A DNA stretch of 28,852 nucleotides from Pseudomonadota bacterium (GCA_023405815.1 JAEXXM010000025.1:1-28852); one strand, 5' to 3'. Positions 1-10,858 are shown, counted from the stretch's first letter. A program made the numbers and translations. The notes: generated by a model from the letters alone, not told the origin.

Positions 1-88
1 GCCACTCTGTATTGCTACAGCGTTCGACTTGCATGTGTTAGGCCTGCCGCCAGCGTTCGTTCTGAGCCAGGATCAAACTCTCAGATTG
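1..88 (-). rRNA. rrs: 16S ribosomal RNA, 5' end (partial)
   Basis: The reverse complement carries the conserved 16S 5' segment: GAGTTTGATCCTGGCTCAG at 62-80, followed by the ACGCTGGCGGCAGGCCTAAC and ACATGCAAGTCGAACG blocks. Counting back from the E. coli G9 equivalent at position 80 puts the mature 5' end near 88. Only about the first 88 nt are present; the rest of the rrn operon lies beyond the left edge. The wording of the variable positions fits an alphaproteobacterium. Confidence 0.97.
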
Positions 89-474
89 AAAGATTTGATA
101 CTGGTTTGTCTTGAAGATTTAACTTCAAGGATCTGCGTAACGGGCACCTTCACACTCAACGCGCCAACATCGGGGTTGCCCCTTCTGCAGCACGTTTGGT
201 GATGGCTTTGAAACGCAGTATCGCCAGAGTTCTTTTTGATCCGACACATCACTTGCGTGACGCTTGGATCCGCCAGGACTCCGCCGCCTGCGTTTCCCTT
301 CCTTCAAATTCAATTGTCAAAGAGCAACCCAGCGACACGCATCCTTGAGCCGGCCAAACTTAGCAGGCTCCGAAGACGACGAGGCCTCCACCGGCAAATC
401 CCCGGTTGAGAACCACGAGGTGTCGTGAGACGATTTGGGCGGCGAAGCATCGCGTGCCCCGCCCAGCCGTTGAA
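89..474 (-). other. rrn operon leader (pre-16S region)
   Basis: This non-coding stretch lies between the proximal rrn promoter candidate and the mature 16S 5' end. It contains the boxA element (315-326) and a small perfect stem, cttgaag/cttcaag at 110-116 and 123-129 with a 6-nt AT-rich loop, close to the 16S boundary. That stem may help leader folding or RNase processing, which is an inference. The short ORFs here show no family resemblance and no good ribosome binding site. Confidence 0.7.
315..326 (-). promoter_or_regulatory. boxA antitermination element of the rrn leader
   Basis: Read on the minus strand the sequence is TGCTCTTTGACA, one base different from the E. coli rrn boxA TGCTCTTTAACA. 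It sits about 230 nt upstream of the mature 16S 5' end, as in other alphaproteobacterial rrn leaders. BoxA in nascent rRNA recruits NusB-S10 and the antitermination complex that prevents Rho-dependent termination in rRNA operons. Confidence 0.85.
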
Positions 475-501
475 TTAATACCAACGCGTTAGCGTTGTCA
501 A
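475..501 (-). promoter_or_regulatory. candidate proximal rrn promoter
   Basis: On the minus strand a perfect -35 hexamer TTGACA (496-501) is followed by an AT-rich -10 region. Either TATTAA (475-480, 15-bp spacer) or the overlapping TTAATT (473-478, 17-bp spacer) could serve. The spacer contains a short inverted repeat AACGC/GCGTT. Position and orientation fit an rRNA promoter feeding the boxA leader downstream. Confidence 0.6.
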
Positions 502-610
502 CTCCCCGGCTGAAAATCCCGAAGTCATCACACCGGTCACATCCGCCATCCGAGGGCTTGCGCCGCTCTTCTGTCCGGCCCGACCGGCGTGTCGTCGTCG
601 GGACGGCGTG

Positions 611-639
611 TATCTATGACCGTTGTTCGCATCTTGCAA
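611..639 (-). promoter_or_regulatory. candidate distal rrn promoter with A/T-rich upstream tract
   Basis: On the minus strand TTGCAA (634-639) and TAGATA (611-616) are separated by exactly 17 bp. Immediately upstream, at 641-660, are runs of A and T on an otherwise GC-rich background, resembling an UP element. Together with the proximal candidate this suggests tandem rRNA promoters. It is a motif-based call. Confidence 0.5.
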
Positions 640-907
640 GCCCCTTTTTTGAAATTTTTGCATCGCCCCCAAAACAGGGGATTATTAACCAATTGCCCGG
701 GTGCACCGCCATCAGGACGCCGGCTTTATGCGTCCCGATCGCGCGGTTCGTTGCGTCTCTGCGGGTGAATTCGACGGCGCACGCATCGCGTTTGCTGTAT
801 CCTCGATCGGCTTGCGTCGCTCGAGCACCGACTGCCGGGATGGCGCGATAAGAGCCGCGCGCGGTGAGCGCCGCGGCTATTCGCACTGGGGGAAGGTTCA
901 AGGGCTC

Positions 908-2926
908 GTGGTCGACCGGCGCCGCTACTCTCCGCACGGACGCTTTGCAGCGCCCTCAGCCGCGAAGCGGGAAAACGGGCTGCCGCAGCTCTACCGCGGC
1001 CGCGCGGCGAGCTCCTTCAAGGACCTCTACGAGACCGATCATGCCGAGAGCCGCCAGGGCGGCCGTTTCCGCTGGCTCGTCAGCACCTGTCTCGCCGGCA
1101 CCGTGGGCGCCATCTCCATTCTGGTCGTCATCTACGGCTCGGCCGACCAGCGCGAGAGCCGCGGCGGCTTCCTGCCTGGCCTGACCGAGCTCGGCGAGGC
1201 GAACCTCGCCGGACGCGACATCCCCTACGTGCGAAACAGCGAAGGGCTCAAATGGGCGGCGCCCAAGAGCGATCGCCTCAAGATCACCAGCGGCGCCGTC
1301 ACCGTGCGCTATCTCGTCAACGAGTCGGTGAAGCAGCGGCGCCTGGGTCGTGAGTACATCCACGCCAAGCCCTACGCCCGTATCGTCGCGCGCCTGGCGC
1401 CCGTGCCGCCCGACTATCAGGGCAAAGTCCCACCCTTCAACCCGCTGAGCCTCTACGCCACGCAGACCGTCAACCCGGGCGAGGACAGCGAGTCCGAGAC
1501 CACCGATCAGGGCAACGTCAGCGTCAACATCATCGAGCTTCTGGGCGGCATCCTCCCCGACGAGGACCAGCAGGAGCTGGACGACACCGAGGTCGCTCTG
1601 CATGTCGAGGCCGCGCGCGAAGCGGAGACCGAGGCCGAGCTCATCCGTGCCGGCGCCGAAGCCGAGGCGAGCCGCGCGGCCGGCGAGGAGTTGCCGCTCG
1701 GCGCCGAGGACGCCACCCCAAACACCACCGTTCTCGTGAAACCGGCACAGGAGGACGAGGACACCCTCGCCGACCTCGAAGGCCGCGAGACTCAGGTCGT
1801 GCGCGTCGGCGAGGGCGACACTCTGCGCAAGATTCTGGGCCGCGTTGGCGCCGACAGCTGGCAGGTGCGCGGCATGATCGAGGCCGCACGCAACATCTTC
1901 CCCGAGGCGAGCCTCGTCCCCGGCCAGGAAGTTCGCATCACGCTCGTGCCTTCGCTCACCCGGCGCGACAAGAAGGAGCCCGCACGCTTCTCGATTTTCT
2001 CCGACGGCCACGACCATCTCGTCACCGTGACGCGCAACGCCGCCGGCGAGTTCGTCGCCAGCAAGGCCCCGACGTTCGGCGAGGAAATCGCCAACGCCGC
2101 GCTCGACGACAACGACCGCGCCTCGACGTCTAGCGTCTATGCCAGCGTATTTTACGCCGGGCTCCTGCAGCATTTGCCCGAGGACGTCATTACCAAGGTG
2201 ATGAAGGTCCACGCCTCGCAGACCGACTTCCGCCGCCGCCTTCGGCCGGGTGATGCTGTCGAGTTTTTCTTCGACATGAAGGATGATGCGAAGGCTGATA
2301 GTCCGCCCGGGGAGTTGCTCTACACGTCCATCACCAGTGGCGGCGAAACCTATCGATTCTACCGCTTCCGTACCCCCGACGGCGTCGTCGACTACTACGA
2401 CGACAAGGGCAACAACTCGAAGCAGTTCCTAATGCGCCGACCGGTGCGCGGCGACGTCCGTCTCGCCTCAGGCTTCGGTATGCGCTTCCATCCGCTACTA
2501 AACGAGCGCCGCATGCACACCGGCGTCGACTGGGCGACCTCGCCCGGCACGCCCATCCTCGCCGCCGGCTCAGGCGTGATCGAGGAGGCCGGCCGCAAGG
2601 GCCAGTACGGCAACTACGTGCGCATCCGGCATCCCAACGGCTATCACACCGCCTACGGCCACATGCTGCGCTTCAGGAAGGGCATCGTTTCCGGCGCCAA
2701 GGTGCGCCAGGGCGAGATCATCGGCTACGTCGGATCGACCGGCCTCGCCTCGGGCCCGCACCTTCACTACGAGGTGCTGATCAACTCGCGCTTCGTCGAC
2801 CCGCTCGCCATTCAGGTGCCGCGCGAGCGCGAGCTTTCCGGTCGGCAGCTCGCCGAGTTCCAGAAGGAGCGCCAGCGCATCGACGATCTGCGCCACCTCG
2901 CGCCCGTCATGACCGCCAGCAAGTAA
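908..2926 (+). CDS. membrane-anchored M23 family metallopeptidase (LytM-type)
   Basis: This is a peptidoglycan endopeptidase that would act in the periplasm on peptide cross-links. From the chosen start it has 672 residues. A basic cytoplasmic N-terminus is followed by one membrane helix (about 54-77), an acidic Ala/Glu-rich linker, a LysM/OapA-like segment (about 295-350, starting VRVGEGDTL) and a C-terminal M23 domain. The zinc ligands are visible: H537 and D541 in HTGVD and H620 in HLHYE. The preceding RFHPLLNERR segment is also characteristic. The frame is open to an ATG at 701, but 701-907 is poorly protein-like. The GTG at 908 follows GGGGGAAGG by 11 nt and begins a plausible MVDRRRYSPHG terminus, so it was preferred; ATG 728 is an alternative. 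The gene is divergent from the rrn operon. Confidence 0.93.
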   Translation: MVDRRRYSPHGRFAAPSAAKRENGLPQLYRGRAASSFKDLYETDHAESRQGGRFRWLVSTCLAGTVGAISILVVIYGSADQRESRGGFLPGLTELGEANLAGRDIPYVRNSEGLKWAAPKSDRLKITSGAVTVRYLVNESVKQRRLGREYIHAKPYARIVARLAPVPPDYQGKVPPFNPLSLYATQTVNPGEDSESETTDQGNVSVNIIELLGGILPDEDQQELDDTEVALHVEAAREAETEAELIRAGAEAEASRAAGEELPLGAEDATPNTTVLVKPAQEDEDTLADLEGRETQVVRVGEGDTLRKILGRVGADSWQVRGMIEAARNIFPEASLVPGQEVRITLVPSLTRRDKKEPARFSIFSDGHDHLVTVTRNAAGEFVASKAPTFGEEIANAALDDNDRASTSSVYASVFYAGLLQHLPEDVITKVMKVHASQTDFRRRLRPGDAVEFFFDMKDDAKADSPPGELLYTSITSGGETYRFYRFRTPDGVVDYYDDKGNNSKQFLMRRPVRGDVRLASGFGMRFHPLLNERRMHTGVDWATSPGTPILAAGSGVIEEAGRKGQYGNYVRIRHPNGYHTAYGHMLRFRKGIVSGAKVRQGEIIGYVGSTGLASGPHLHYEVLINSRFVDPLAIQVPRERELSGRQLAEFQKERQRIDDLRHLAPVMTASK

Positions 2927-2998
2927 CCCGCACCGCCCGCCACCCGCTCCAGCGTCCCGGGAGAGCAGGCAGCCCTCAACGCTCGACGCGCTCTCAAC

Positions 2999-3136
2999 TG
3001 TCATTCTCGGCTTCATGCCGAGGACCCACGTTGACTGGCCCGCCTTGTCATCCCGGCACTTGTTGCCGGGATCCAGCCGACGGCCGGAACTTGAACTTGC
3101 GGATAGATGGATCCCGGGAACGAGCCCCGGGATGAC
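2999..3136. repeat. cluster of three 30-nt hairpin repeats
   Basis: Three related units lie in the convergent gap between the peptidase gene and clpB. Unit A (2999-3028) and unit B (3046-3075) are direct copies; unit C (3108-3136) is inverted. Each reads TGTCAT, a GC-rich stem-loop, then a GGA-CCA end. In B the stem is CCCGGCA/TGCCGGG around CTTGT. In C it is ATCCCGGG/CCCGGGAT around a 7-nt loop. In A it is CTCGGC/GCCGAG around TTCAT. B and C also pair with each other as a 90-bp imperfect palindrome (3047-3136). Such GTCATCCCGG...GGGATCCA palindromes are dispersed between genes in many alphaproteobacteria. They may also act as a transcription terminator for the peptidase gene. Confidence 0.85.
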
Positions 3137-3140
3137 GGAA

Positions 3141-3173
3141 AGAAAACGGCGCCCGGAGGTCCATCCGGGCGCC
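3141..3173 (-). terminator. Rho-independent terminator of clpB
   Basis: Just downstream of the clpB stop on the minus strand is a perfect 10-bp stem, GGCGCCCGGA/TCCGGGCGCC (3164-3173 and 3148-3157), with a 6-nt loop. It is followed by GTTTTCTTTCC. This is a strong, if short-tailed, intrinsic terminator. Confidence 0.85.
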
Positions 3174-3198
3174 CTATTGTTCCTGAGATCGCCGTGGC

Positions 3199-5796
<2,598 letters not shown>

Positions 5797-5995
5797 GAAG
5801 TCCCTCCTCAGCGCGCCTATCCGCCCAGATGGCACGGGCCGGCACCTTCCACGTCAGGAATTGATGGCGGTCCCGCCGACCCACCGTGCGGCAGCATCAT
5901 CCGGAAACCTTTCCAACACGTGATATAGTGTGGTCGAAACCGGACAAAAGAGGCCTATGCCGGTCCCCTCCAACCTTCTTTGAGTTGCATCAACG

Positions 5996-6763
5996 ATGGC
6001 ATCCGCGACCGGACCCAGCGTCCGCGGCCTGTACCGCTACCCCGTCAAAGGACTTTCGCCGGAGGCGCTCGATCGTCTGCCCCTGAAGGCCGGCGGCACG
6101 GCACCGTTCGATCGTGCCTACGCCATCGAGAATGGACCCGGGCGCTTCGACCCCGAGCATCCCTCGCACTTGCCGAAGATCCATTTCCTCATGCTGATGC
6201 GCAACGAGCGGCTCGCGACGCTTCAGACGCGGTTCGACGACGAGAGCGAGACGCTGACGGTATTCCGCGCCGGCAAGCAGGTTGCCCGCGGCGACCTGCG
6301 CACCCCGATCGGCCGCAAGATGATCGAGCAGTTCTTCGCCGCCTACATGCAGGAGGAGCTGCGCGGCGCCCCGCGCATCGTATCCGCACCGGGGCACTCC
6401 TTCTCCGACGTTGCAGCGAAGTGCTTGCACATCGTCAGCCTCGCCTCCCTGCGCGAGCTGGAGCGCGCCGCCGGCCGCACCCTCAGCCCGCTGCGCTTTC
6501 GCCCCAACGTGGTGATCGACGGCGGCGAGCCCTGGGCAGAGTTTGAATGGAAGGGGAAGCCGCTCCAGATCGGCAGCGTGAAGCTGGAGTTCATCAAGCG
6601 CACCGAGCGCTGCGCCGCGACCGACGTCGACCCGGACACCGGCAAGCGCGACATGGCCATCCCAGCAGCACTGAAGCGCGCCTTTGGCCATACCGACTTC
6701 GGCGTCTACGCGCGCGTTGTCTCCGACGGCGAGATCGCCGTCGGCGATGCCGTTACGGCGTAG
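5996..6763 (+). CDS. MOSC domain-containing protein (MARC/YcbX-like)
   Basis: This 255-residue protein has an N-terminal MOSC beta-barrel domain starting GLYRYPVKGLSPE, typical of the family, followed by the MOSC domain. The conserved Cys expected to bind the molybdenum cofactor is in KRTERCAATDVDPDTG near residue 207. MOSC proteins of this type (YcbX, eukaryotic mARC) reduce N-hydroxylated compounds using Moco. This shorter form has no C-terminal 2Fe-2S ferredoxin domain, so an electron donor would have to be separate. The ATG at 5996 has only a weak ribosome binding site. The gene is divergent from clpB and convergent with the methyltransferase gene, 31 bp away. The exact substrate cannot be read from the sequence. 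Confidence 0.9.
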   Translation: MASATGPSVRGLYRYPVKGLSPEALDRLPLKAGGTAPFDRAYAIENGPGRFDPEHPSHLPKIHFLMLMRNERLATLQTRFDDESETLTVFRAGKQVARGDLRTPIGRKMIEQFFAAYMQEELRGAPRIVSAPGHSFSDVAAKCLHIVSLASLRELERAAGRTLSPLRFRPNVVIDGGEPWAEFEWKGKPLQIGSVKLEFIKRTERCAATDVDPDTGKRDMAIPAALKRAFGHTDFGVYARVVSDGEIAVGDAVTA

Positions 6764-6794
6764 CGCCATCCTCTGCGCTCGGGCTCGGGTTGAA

Positions 6795-7418
6795 TTATCT
6801 CGAACGCCGAAAGTGGCTGAATTGAAAGTGCTGCTCACTCCCAACCGGCGTCAAGTGCATGTGATTGCGGCATTCGACGAGCTCGAACGACGGTCCCAGC
6901 ATGCGCGCGAGCGAGGCCGCGTCGTGCCGCATCGTCGGCAGCCCGCTGCACCGCTCCGGCCCGTCCAGAGCAAAGGTCCCGATGATGACATGGCCGCCCG
7001 TGGACACGGCTCTTGAGACCCGCTCGCTGTAGGCAACGCGATCCTTCTCCTCGGTCAAAAAATGGAACGTCGCGCGGTCGTGCCACACGTCGTAGGTCTG
7101 AGTTGGCTCCCAGGTCGTGACATCGGCGACGATCCATCGCACTTTGGAACCTTGAGCACCGAGTCTCGCCTTTGCTCTTGCGAGCGCCTCTTGGGAGAGA
7201 TCGAGAACTGTGACGGCCTCAAACCCTTCACGGACGAGCCCATCGACCAGCCGCGACGCCCCACCGCCGATATCGACGATTGAGCCATTGGCCCCCACAC
7301 CCGTTGCGCGAATGAGGTCGAGGGAGATGGCCGGACTCTCCTCGAACCAGCTCACACCGGATTCGCCCTTGATTCGGTAGGCGTTGTCCCAATGGGTCTG
7401 TAGATCGGACTCACTCAC
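6795..7418 (-). CDS. class I SAM-dependent methyltransferase
   Basis: This is a 207-residue cytoplasmic methyltransferase of the Rossmann-fold type. SAM-binding motif I is IVDIGGGASRLVDGL, followed by an acidic strand end (VTVLDLS) and a motif VWHDRATFHFLTEE often seen in small methyltransferases annotated as type 11/12 or thiopurine-like. The substrate is unknown. An ATG lies 12 codons upstream, but the GTG at 7418 (VSESDLQTHWDN) is preceded by GGAAGGAAAGA and fits the usual N-terminus, so it was chosen. The gene stands alone, convergent with the MOSC gene. Confidence 0.85.
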   Translation of the reverse strand: MSESDLQTHWDNAYRIKGESGVSWFEESPAISLDLIRATGVGANGSIVDIGGGASRLVDGLVREGFEAVTVLDLSQEALARAKARLGAQGSKVRWIVADVTTWEPTQTYDVWHDRATFHFLTEEKDRVAYSERVSRAVSTGGHVIIGTFALDGPERCSGLPTMRHDAASLARMLGPSFELVECRNHMHLTPVGSEQHFQFSHFRRSR

Positions 7419-7724
7419 GACTCTTTCCTTCCGGCATCCAATGCATGCGCGCAAGAACGGGCGGCCGACGAGGCTATGGTCGCTGCCATTGCACCGACGC
7501 CTCGCCGTTTTGGCGTCACCGAGCCACGAGCGTTATTTGGTTGGTCGGGCAGGGGCTGGGGATCAGCTGTCCTGCAGCTTCATGACTTGCGACATGCACC
7601 GCGACGACCGCGCACAGGCTCTCGGCGGGGTCGTCGATCCGGTCACGTAGATGTCGAGCTTAAACCTCGCCGCCCTGCGGCAGGCTCACCGCAGGGAACG
7701 CCGCGGGCGCAAGACAAAGGCAGC
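7419..7724. other. intergenic region, no gene recognised
   Basis: About 306 bp lie between the start of the methyltransferase gene and the end of the DUF4167 gene. Short ORFs on both strands lack ribosome binding sites and family resemblance. The only structure seen is the hairpin at 7673-7696, described separately. Confidence 0.6.
7673..7696 (-). terminator. candidate terminator hairpin downstream of the DUF4167 gene
   Basis: A perfect 8-bp stem, ccctgcgg/ccgcaggg, encloses an 8-nt loop, 29 nt downstream of the DUF4167 stop codon. It lacks a strong T run (CGGCGAGGTTT follows on the minus strand), so it may be a weak intrinsic terminator or an mRNA 3'-end stabiliser. Confidence 0.4.
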
Positions 7725-8519
7725 CTACTCGCGGTCGGCTTCGTCTGTGGCAGCCGCAGTGCCGTTCACCTCGCCGCCGTTGCCCTCGCGGCGCGGACGC
7801 CGAACCGGCCGGCGCAGGAACTCGGGCTGCTCATGTTGCTGCTGCGGGAAGCGGTCACGCCGTTGGAACTGCTGTCCCTCGGTCGCCGGCTGCTGACCGC
7901 CGGCCTCGACCGCCTCCGGATTGCGATGCCGCGGCTGGCCGCCGGCCTGCTGCTCGCCGCCGCCGTACTCGCGATCGCGACGCTCGCCGCGGTCACCGCG
8001 ATCTCCACGATCGTGGCGGTTTCGGTCGTGACGGTCCCGATCGCGGAACCGGTTCTGGTCATGGCGCTGGCCGTCGAAACGCTGGCCTTCCATGCGCGGC
8101 TGATCGTTATGGCGCATCTGCGGCGGCTGCATCTGGCCGGAATGCTGCCCGTGGAACGACGGCTGCATTTCGCCGTCGTCACCCTCGTCATCCCCGAATT
8201 CGTCGCCGTCCACGTCGTTGAAGGGACGATTCCGCGGCATGCCGCCGTTCATGTCCGGTCCGCCCTGGCTCATCTGCTGATCGCGGAAGGCCATGATGAT
8301 GCGGTTGTAGTGCTCGGCGTGCTGCAGGTAGTTCTCGGCGAGAACCGGGTCGCCTGACGATGCGGCATCGCGTGCCAGCGACATGTACTTCTCAGCGATA
8401 TGCGACGGAGTTCCGCGGATTTTGACGTCCGGCCCCGTGCTTTCGAAGCTGCGCGTCAACGGGCTCTGGCCCTTGCGGTTGCGTCCGCGACCACGGCGGT
8501 TCTGCTGTCCTTGCCTCAT
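7725..8519 (-). CDS. DUF4167 domain protein, Hyphomicrobiales-type
   Basis: This 264-residue protein begins MRQGQQNRRGRGRNRKGQSP, a very basic start nearly invariant in this alphaproteobacterial family. The conserved domain follows (about 18-80, including PLTRSFESTGPDVKIRGTP and the helix GDPVLAENYLQHAEHY). The rest is low complexity and probably disordered: an acidic patch at 102-117, Gln/Met-rich stretches, and Arg-Asp-His repeats at 158-184. Its function is not established. The basic start and RGG-like/RD composition suggest nucleic-acid binding, which is inference. A ribosome binding site GGAG lies upstream of the ATG. Its place next to prmC-prfA is conserved in the order, hinting at a link with translation or RNA metabolism. 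Confidence 0.92.
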   Translation of the reverse strand: MRQGQQNRRGRGRNRKGQSPLTRSFESTGPDVKIRGTPSHIAEKYMSLARDAASSGDPVLAENYLQHAEHYNRIIMAFRDQQMSQGGPDMNGGMPRNRPFNDVDGDEFGDDEGDDGEMQPSFHGQHSGQMQPPQMRHNDQPRMEGQRFDGQRHDQNRFRDRDRHDRNRHDRGDRGDRGERRDREYGGGEQQAGGQPRHRNPEAVEAGGQQPATEGQQFQRRDRFPQQQHEQPEFLRRPVRRPRREGNGGEVNGTAAATDEADRE

Positions 8520-8901
8520 TGGCTCCGTTCTCAGTCGTGAAAAAATGTAAGGCGTCGCGCCTCGTCGTCAGCGTCGTTCAATCGCTATTGCCCAAGAGAG
8601 GCGCTGAAACCGCAGTTCTCTGGCCAGTTTCTGGCGGGCGCCCACGCGCGCGCGTTATGACCCAATCTCGTGACGCTCAACCCGTAGTCGCTACTTCCGA
8701 TCGGAAAGGGGCGCTGCACGCCAAACGGCTAGCGATGCCGTTTCTGCGGAAGCAACAGGGCCCGCATTAGCGTATCCCCGTGCTGGTGTCCCAAGCTCGT
8801 GCAGCCGTCAGGCTCCAACACTGAAGCGCGCCACACGTTCAATCGGCTTCGCCCAGACTAGCGCGGAACGGGCACAAATCAAACCCTTTCTTTGCGACCA
8901 A
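8520..8901. other. intergenic region, no gene recognised
   Basis: A 382-bp gap lies between prmC and the DUF4167 gene. It should hold the DUF4167 promoter and the end of the prfA-prmC transcript. A 7-bp perfect stem, aaacggc/gccgttt (8723-8729 and 8737-8743), encloses a 7-nt loop and may be a terminator or RNA 3' structure, but there is no T run. An 83-codon open frame on the plus strand (8519-8770) overlaps the DUF4167 start codon and has no recognisable features; it is treated as spurious. Confidence 0.55.
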
Positions 8902-9783
8902 TTATAACTGTAGCCGCAACGCCACACAGCGTGTGTGGCCACCAAGGTCGGAATGCCGGCTCAGTTCTGCCTTGCGTGTCTTAACGAACGCTTGCTGCAA
9001 CAGGTCTGCCACAGCACCCGCCTGCCCTGCCCCGACTTCAAGAACGACCCATCCCGCGAGAACCTGGTCGAGGCCGGCAGCGATCCTACGATAGATGTCG
9101 AGACCGTCGGCCCCTCCGTCAAGAGCAGCACGCGGATCATAATCGCGAACTTCCCGCTGAAGGCCGGCAATCTCTCCACTTGGTATATAGGGAGGATTGC
9201 TGACGACGAGATTGAAGGGTCCCGCAACGCCATCGAGCACATCGCGAAGCTCGAATGTCGCTTTGTCGGCGACGCCTAGCGCTTTTGCGTTCGCCGCCGC
9301 CGTCGCGAGGGCCTCAGGGCTGATGTCGGTGCCGAGCCCCCTCGCCCGCGGCAATTCCGCGAGCAGCGTCAACAGCAGGCAACCCGTCCCCGTCCCGATG
9401 TCGAGAATACGGACCGGCTTGTCCTGCCACCCCTCGCGCCTTGCGATGGCCAGCACGGTCTCGATCAGAGTCTCGCTATCGGGCCGCGGATCGAGCGTAG
9501 CCGGCGAGAGCGCGAAGCGGCGCCCGTAGAACTCCCGCTCGCCGAGGATGCGCGACACCGGCTCGTGCGCTTCCCGCCTGTCGAGCATCCCCGCCAGCCG
9601 TGCACGCTCGGTTTCCGACAGTGCGCGCTCGGGATGGGCGATGATATCCGCCGAGGTGCACCCCGAAGCCGCTGCCAGCAGCAGCCGCGCGTCGCGCCCC
9701 GCATCCTCGATGCCCGCCGCGGCTAGGGTGCGCTGCGCCGCGCGCGCAGCCTCGCCGAGCGTCCCCGGCACGTCAGCCGCCAT
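8902..9783 (-). CDS. prmC: peptide chain release factor N5-glutamine methyltransferase
   Basis: PrmC methylates the Gln of the GGQ motif in release factors RF1 and RF2, using SAM, and so raises termination efficiency. The protein has 293 residues. An N-terminal helical domain contains the DPRPDSETLIE segment (98-108, usual form PRPETE). The Rossmann fold follows, with motif I ILDIGTGTGCLLL (126-138) and the glutamine-binding signature NPPY (196-199). Its ATG lies inside the last codons of prfA, giving an 11-nt overlap. Enzyme and substrate are therefore translated from one transcript, the usual bacterial arrangement. Confidence 0.96.
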   Translation of the reverse strand: MAADVPGTLGEAARAAQRTLAAAGIEDAGRDARLLLAAASGCTSADIIAHPERALSETERARLAGMLDRREAHEPVSRILGEREFYGRRFALSPATLDPRPDSETLIETVLAIARREGWQDKPVRILDIGTGTGCLLLTLLAELPRARGLGTDISPEALATAAANAKALGVADKATFELRDVLDGVAGPFNLVVSNPPYIPSGEIAGLQREVRDYDPRAALDGGADGLDIYRRIAAGLDQVLAGWVVLEVGAGQAGAVADLLQQAFVKTRKAELSRHSDLGGHTRCVALRLQL

Positions 9784-10858
9784 TGCTGGCCATCTCGGCG
9801 AGCTGGCTCGCCTGGTAATCCGTCGTCAGCGCATCGATCAGCTCGTCGAGGCCCGAGCCGTCGAGCACCGACTCGAGCTTGTGCAGGGTGAGATTGATGC
9901 GGTGGTCGGTCACCCGCCCCTGCGGGAAATTGTAGGTGCGGATGCGCTGCGAGCGGTCGCCCGAACCGACCTGCCCCTTGCGCGCCGCCGAGCGCGCCGC
10001 ATCTGCCCGCTCCCGCTCCATCTCATAGACGCGCGAGCGCAGCACCTGCATGGCAAGGCGCCGGTTCTGGTGCTGCGACTTCTCCGCCGAGACGACGACG
10101 ATGCCCGTCGGGATGTGCGTCATGCGCACCGCCGAATCCGTCTTGTTGACGTGCTGGCCACCCGCGCCGCCCGCACGCATAGTATCGATTCGGATGTCTT
10201 CAGGCCTGATGTCGACGTCGATCTCCTCGGCCTCGGGCAGCACGGCGACGGTCGCCGCCGAGGTATGGATGCGGCCCCCGGTCTCTGTCGCCGGAATTCG
10301 CTGCACCCGATGCACCCCGGATTCGAACTTCAGCTTGGCAAACACGCCCTCGCCGGAGATCGAGGCGACGATTTCCTTGTATCCGCCGAGGTCGTTCTCC
10401 GACTCCGAGATGATCTCCACCTTCCAGCCGTGCAACTCGGCATAGCGGCTGTACATGCGGAAGAGGTCCGCGGCGAACAGGGCCGCCTCGTCGCCGCCGG
10501 TGCCGGCGCGCACCTCCAGAATGGCGCTGCGCTCGTCCGCGGCATCCTTCGGCAGAAGCTGGATCTTCAGTTGCTGCTCAATCTCTTCGATCCGCGGCTC
10601 GAGCGCCTCGAGGTCGGCGCGGGCGAGCGCGATCATCTCCTTGTCCGACGCAGGATCCTCAATCAGCGCCCTGAGGTCATCGCGCTCCCTCTCGGCCGCG
10701 CGCAGCGCCTCGATCGTCCCCACCACAGGATTGAGCTGCGCGAACTCCTTGGTGAGCTTGGCATAGACGGCCTGGTTCACACCGGCGTTGAGCTCGGCCT
10801 GGATGGCGCTCCATCGCCCGATCATTTTCTCGAGCTTGTCTTGTGGAATTCCGACCAT
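9773..10858 (-). CDS. prfA: peptide chain release factor 1
   Basis: RF1 recognises UAA and UAG stop codons in the ribosomal A site and triggers peptidyl-tRNA hydrolysis. At 361 residues it has the standard length. The anticodon-like tripeptide PAT is at 189-191 in QRIPATETGGRIHTS, which identifies RF1 rather than RF2 (SPF). The catalytic GGQ is at 233-235. The N-terminal helical domain begins MVGIPQDKLEKMI. It overlaps prmC by 11 nt. No confident promoter was seen in the 104 bp upstream. Confidence 0.98.
   Translation of the reverse strand: MVGIPQDKLEKMIGRWSAIQAELNAGVNQAVYAKLTKEFAQLNPVVGTIEALRAAERERDDLRALIEDPASDKEMIALARADLEALEPRIEEIEQQLKIQLLPKDAADERSAILEVRAGTGGDEAALFAADLFRMYSRYAELHGWKVEIISESENDLGGYKEIVASISGEGVFAKLKFESGVHRVQRIPATETGGRIHTSAATVAVLPEAEEIDVDIRPEDIRIDTMRAGGAGGQHVNKTDSAVRMTHIPTGIVVVSAEKSQHQNRRLAMQVLRSRVYEMERERADAARSAARKGQVGSGDRSQRIRTYNFPQGRVTDHRINLTLHKLESVLDGSGLDELIDALTTDYQASQLAEMASNGG

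Noticed and set aside
701..907. N-terminal extension of the M23 peptidase from ATG 701
   Set aside because: The added 69 residues are Arg/Ser-rich with no conserved character, and a good ribosome binding site precedes the GTG at 908.
956..2212. 418-codon open frame antisense to the M23 peptidase gene
   Set aside because: Codon-position shadow of a well-supported gene, with no ribosome binding site or family resemblance.
5900..5962. Possible divergent promoters for clpB and the MOSC gene (TATAGT at 5924-5929 on the plus strand; TATATC on the minus strand)
   Set aside because: AT-rich -10-like hexamers exist, but no matching -35 at acceptable spacing was found on either strand, and no RpoH consensus was convincing.
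8519..8770. 83-codon plus-strand ORF between the DUF4167 gene and prmC
   Set aside because: It overlaps the DUF4167 start, lacks a ribosome binding site and has no recognisable sequence pattern.
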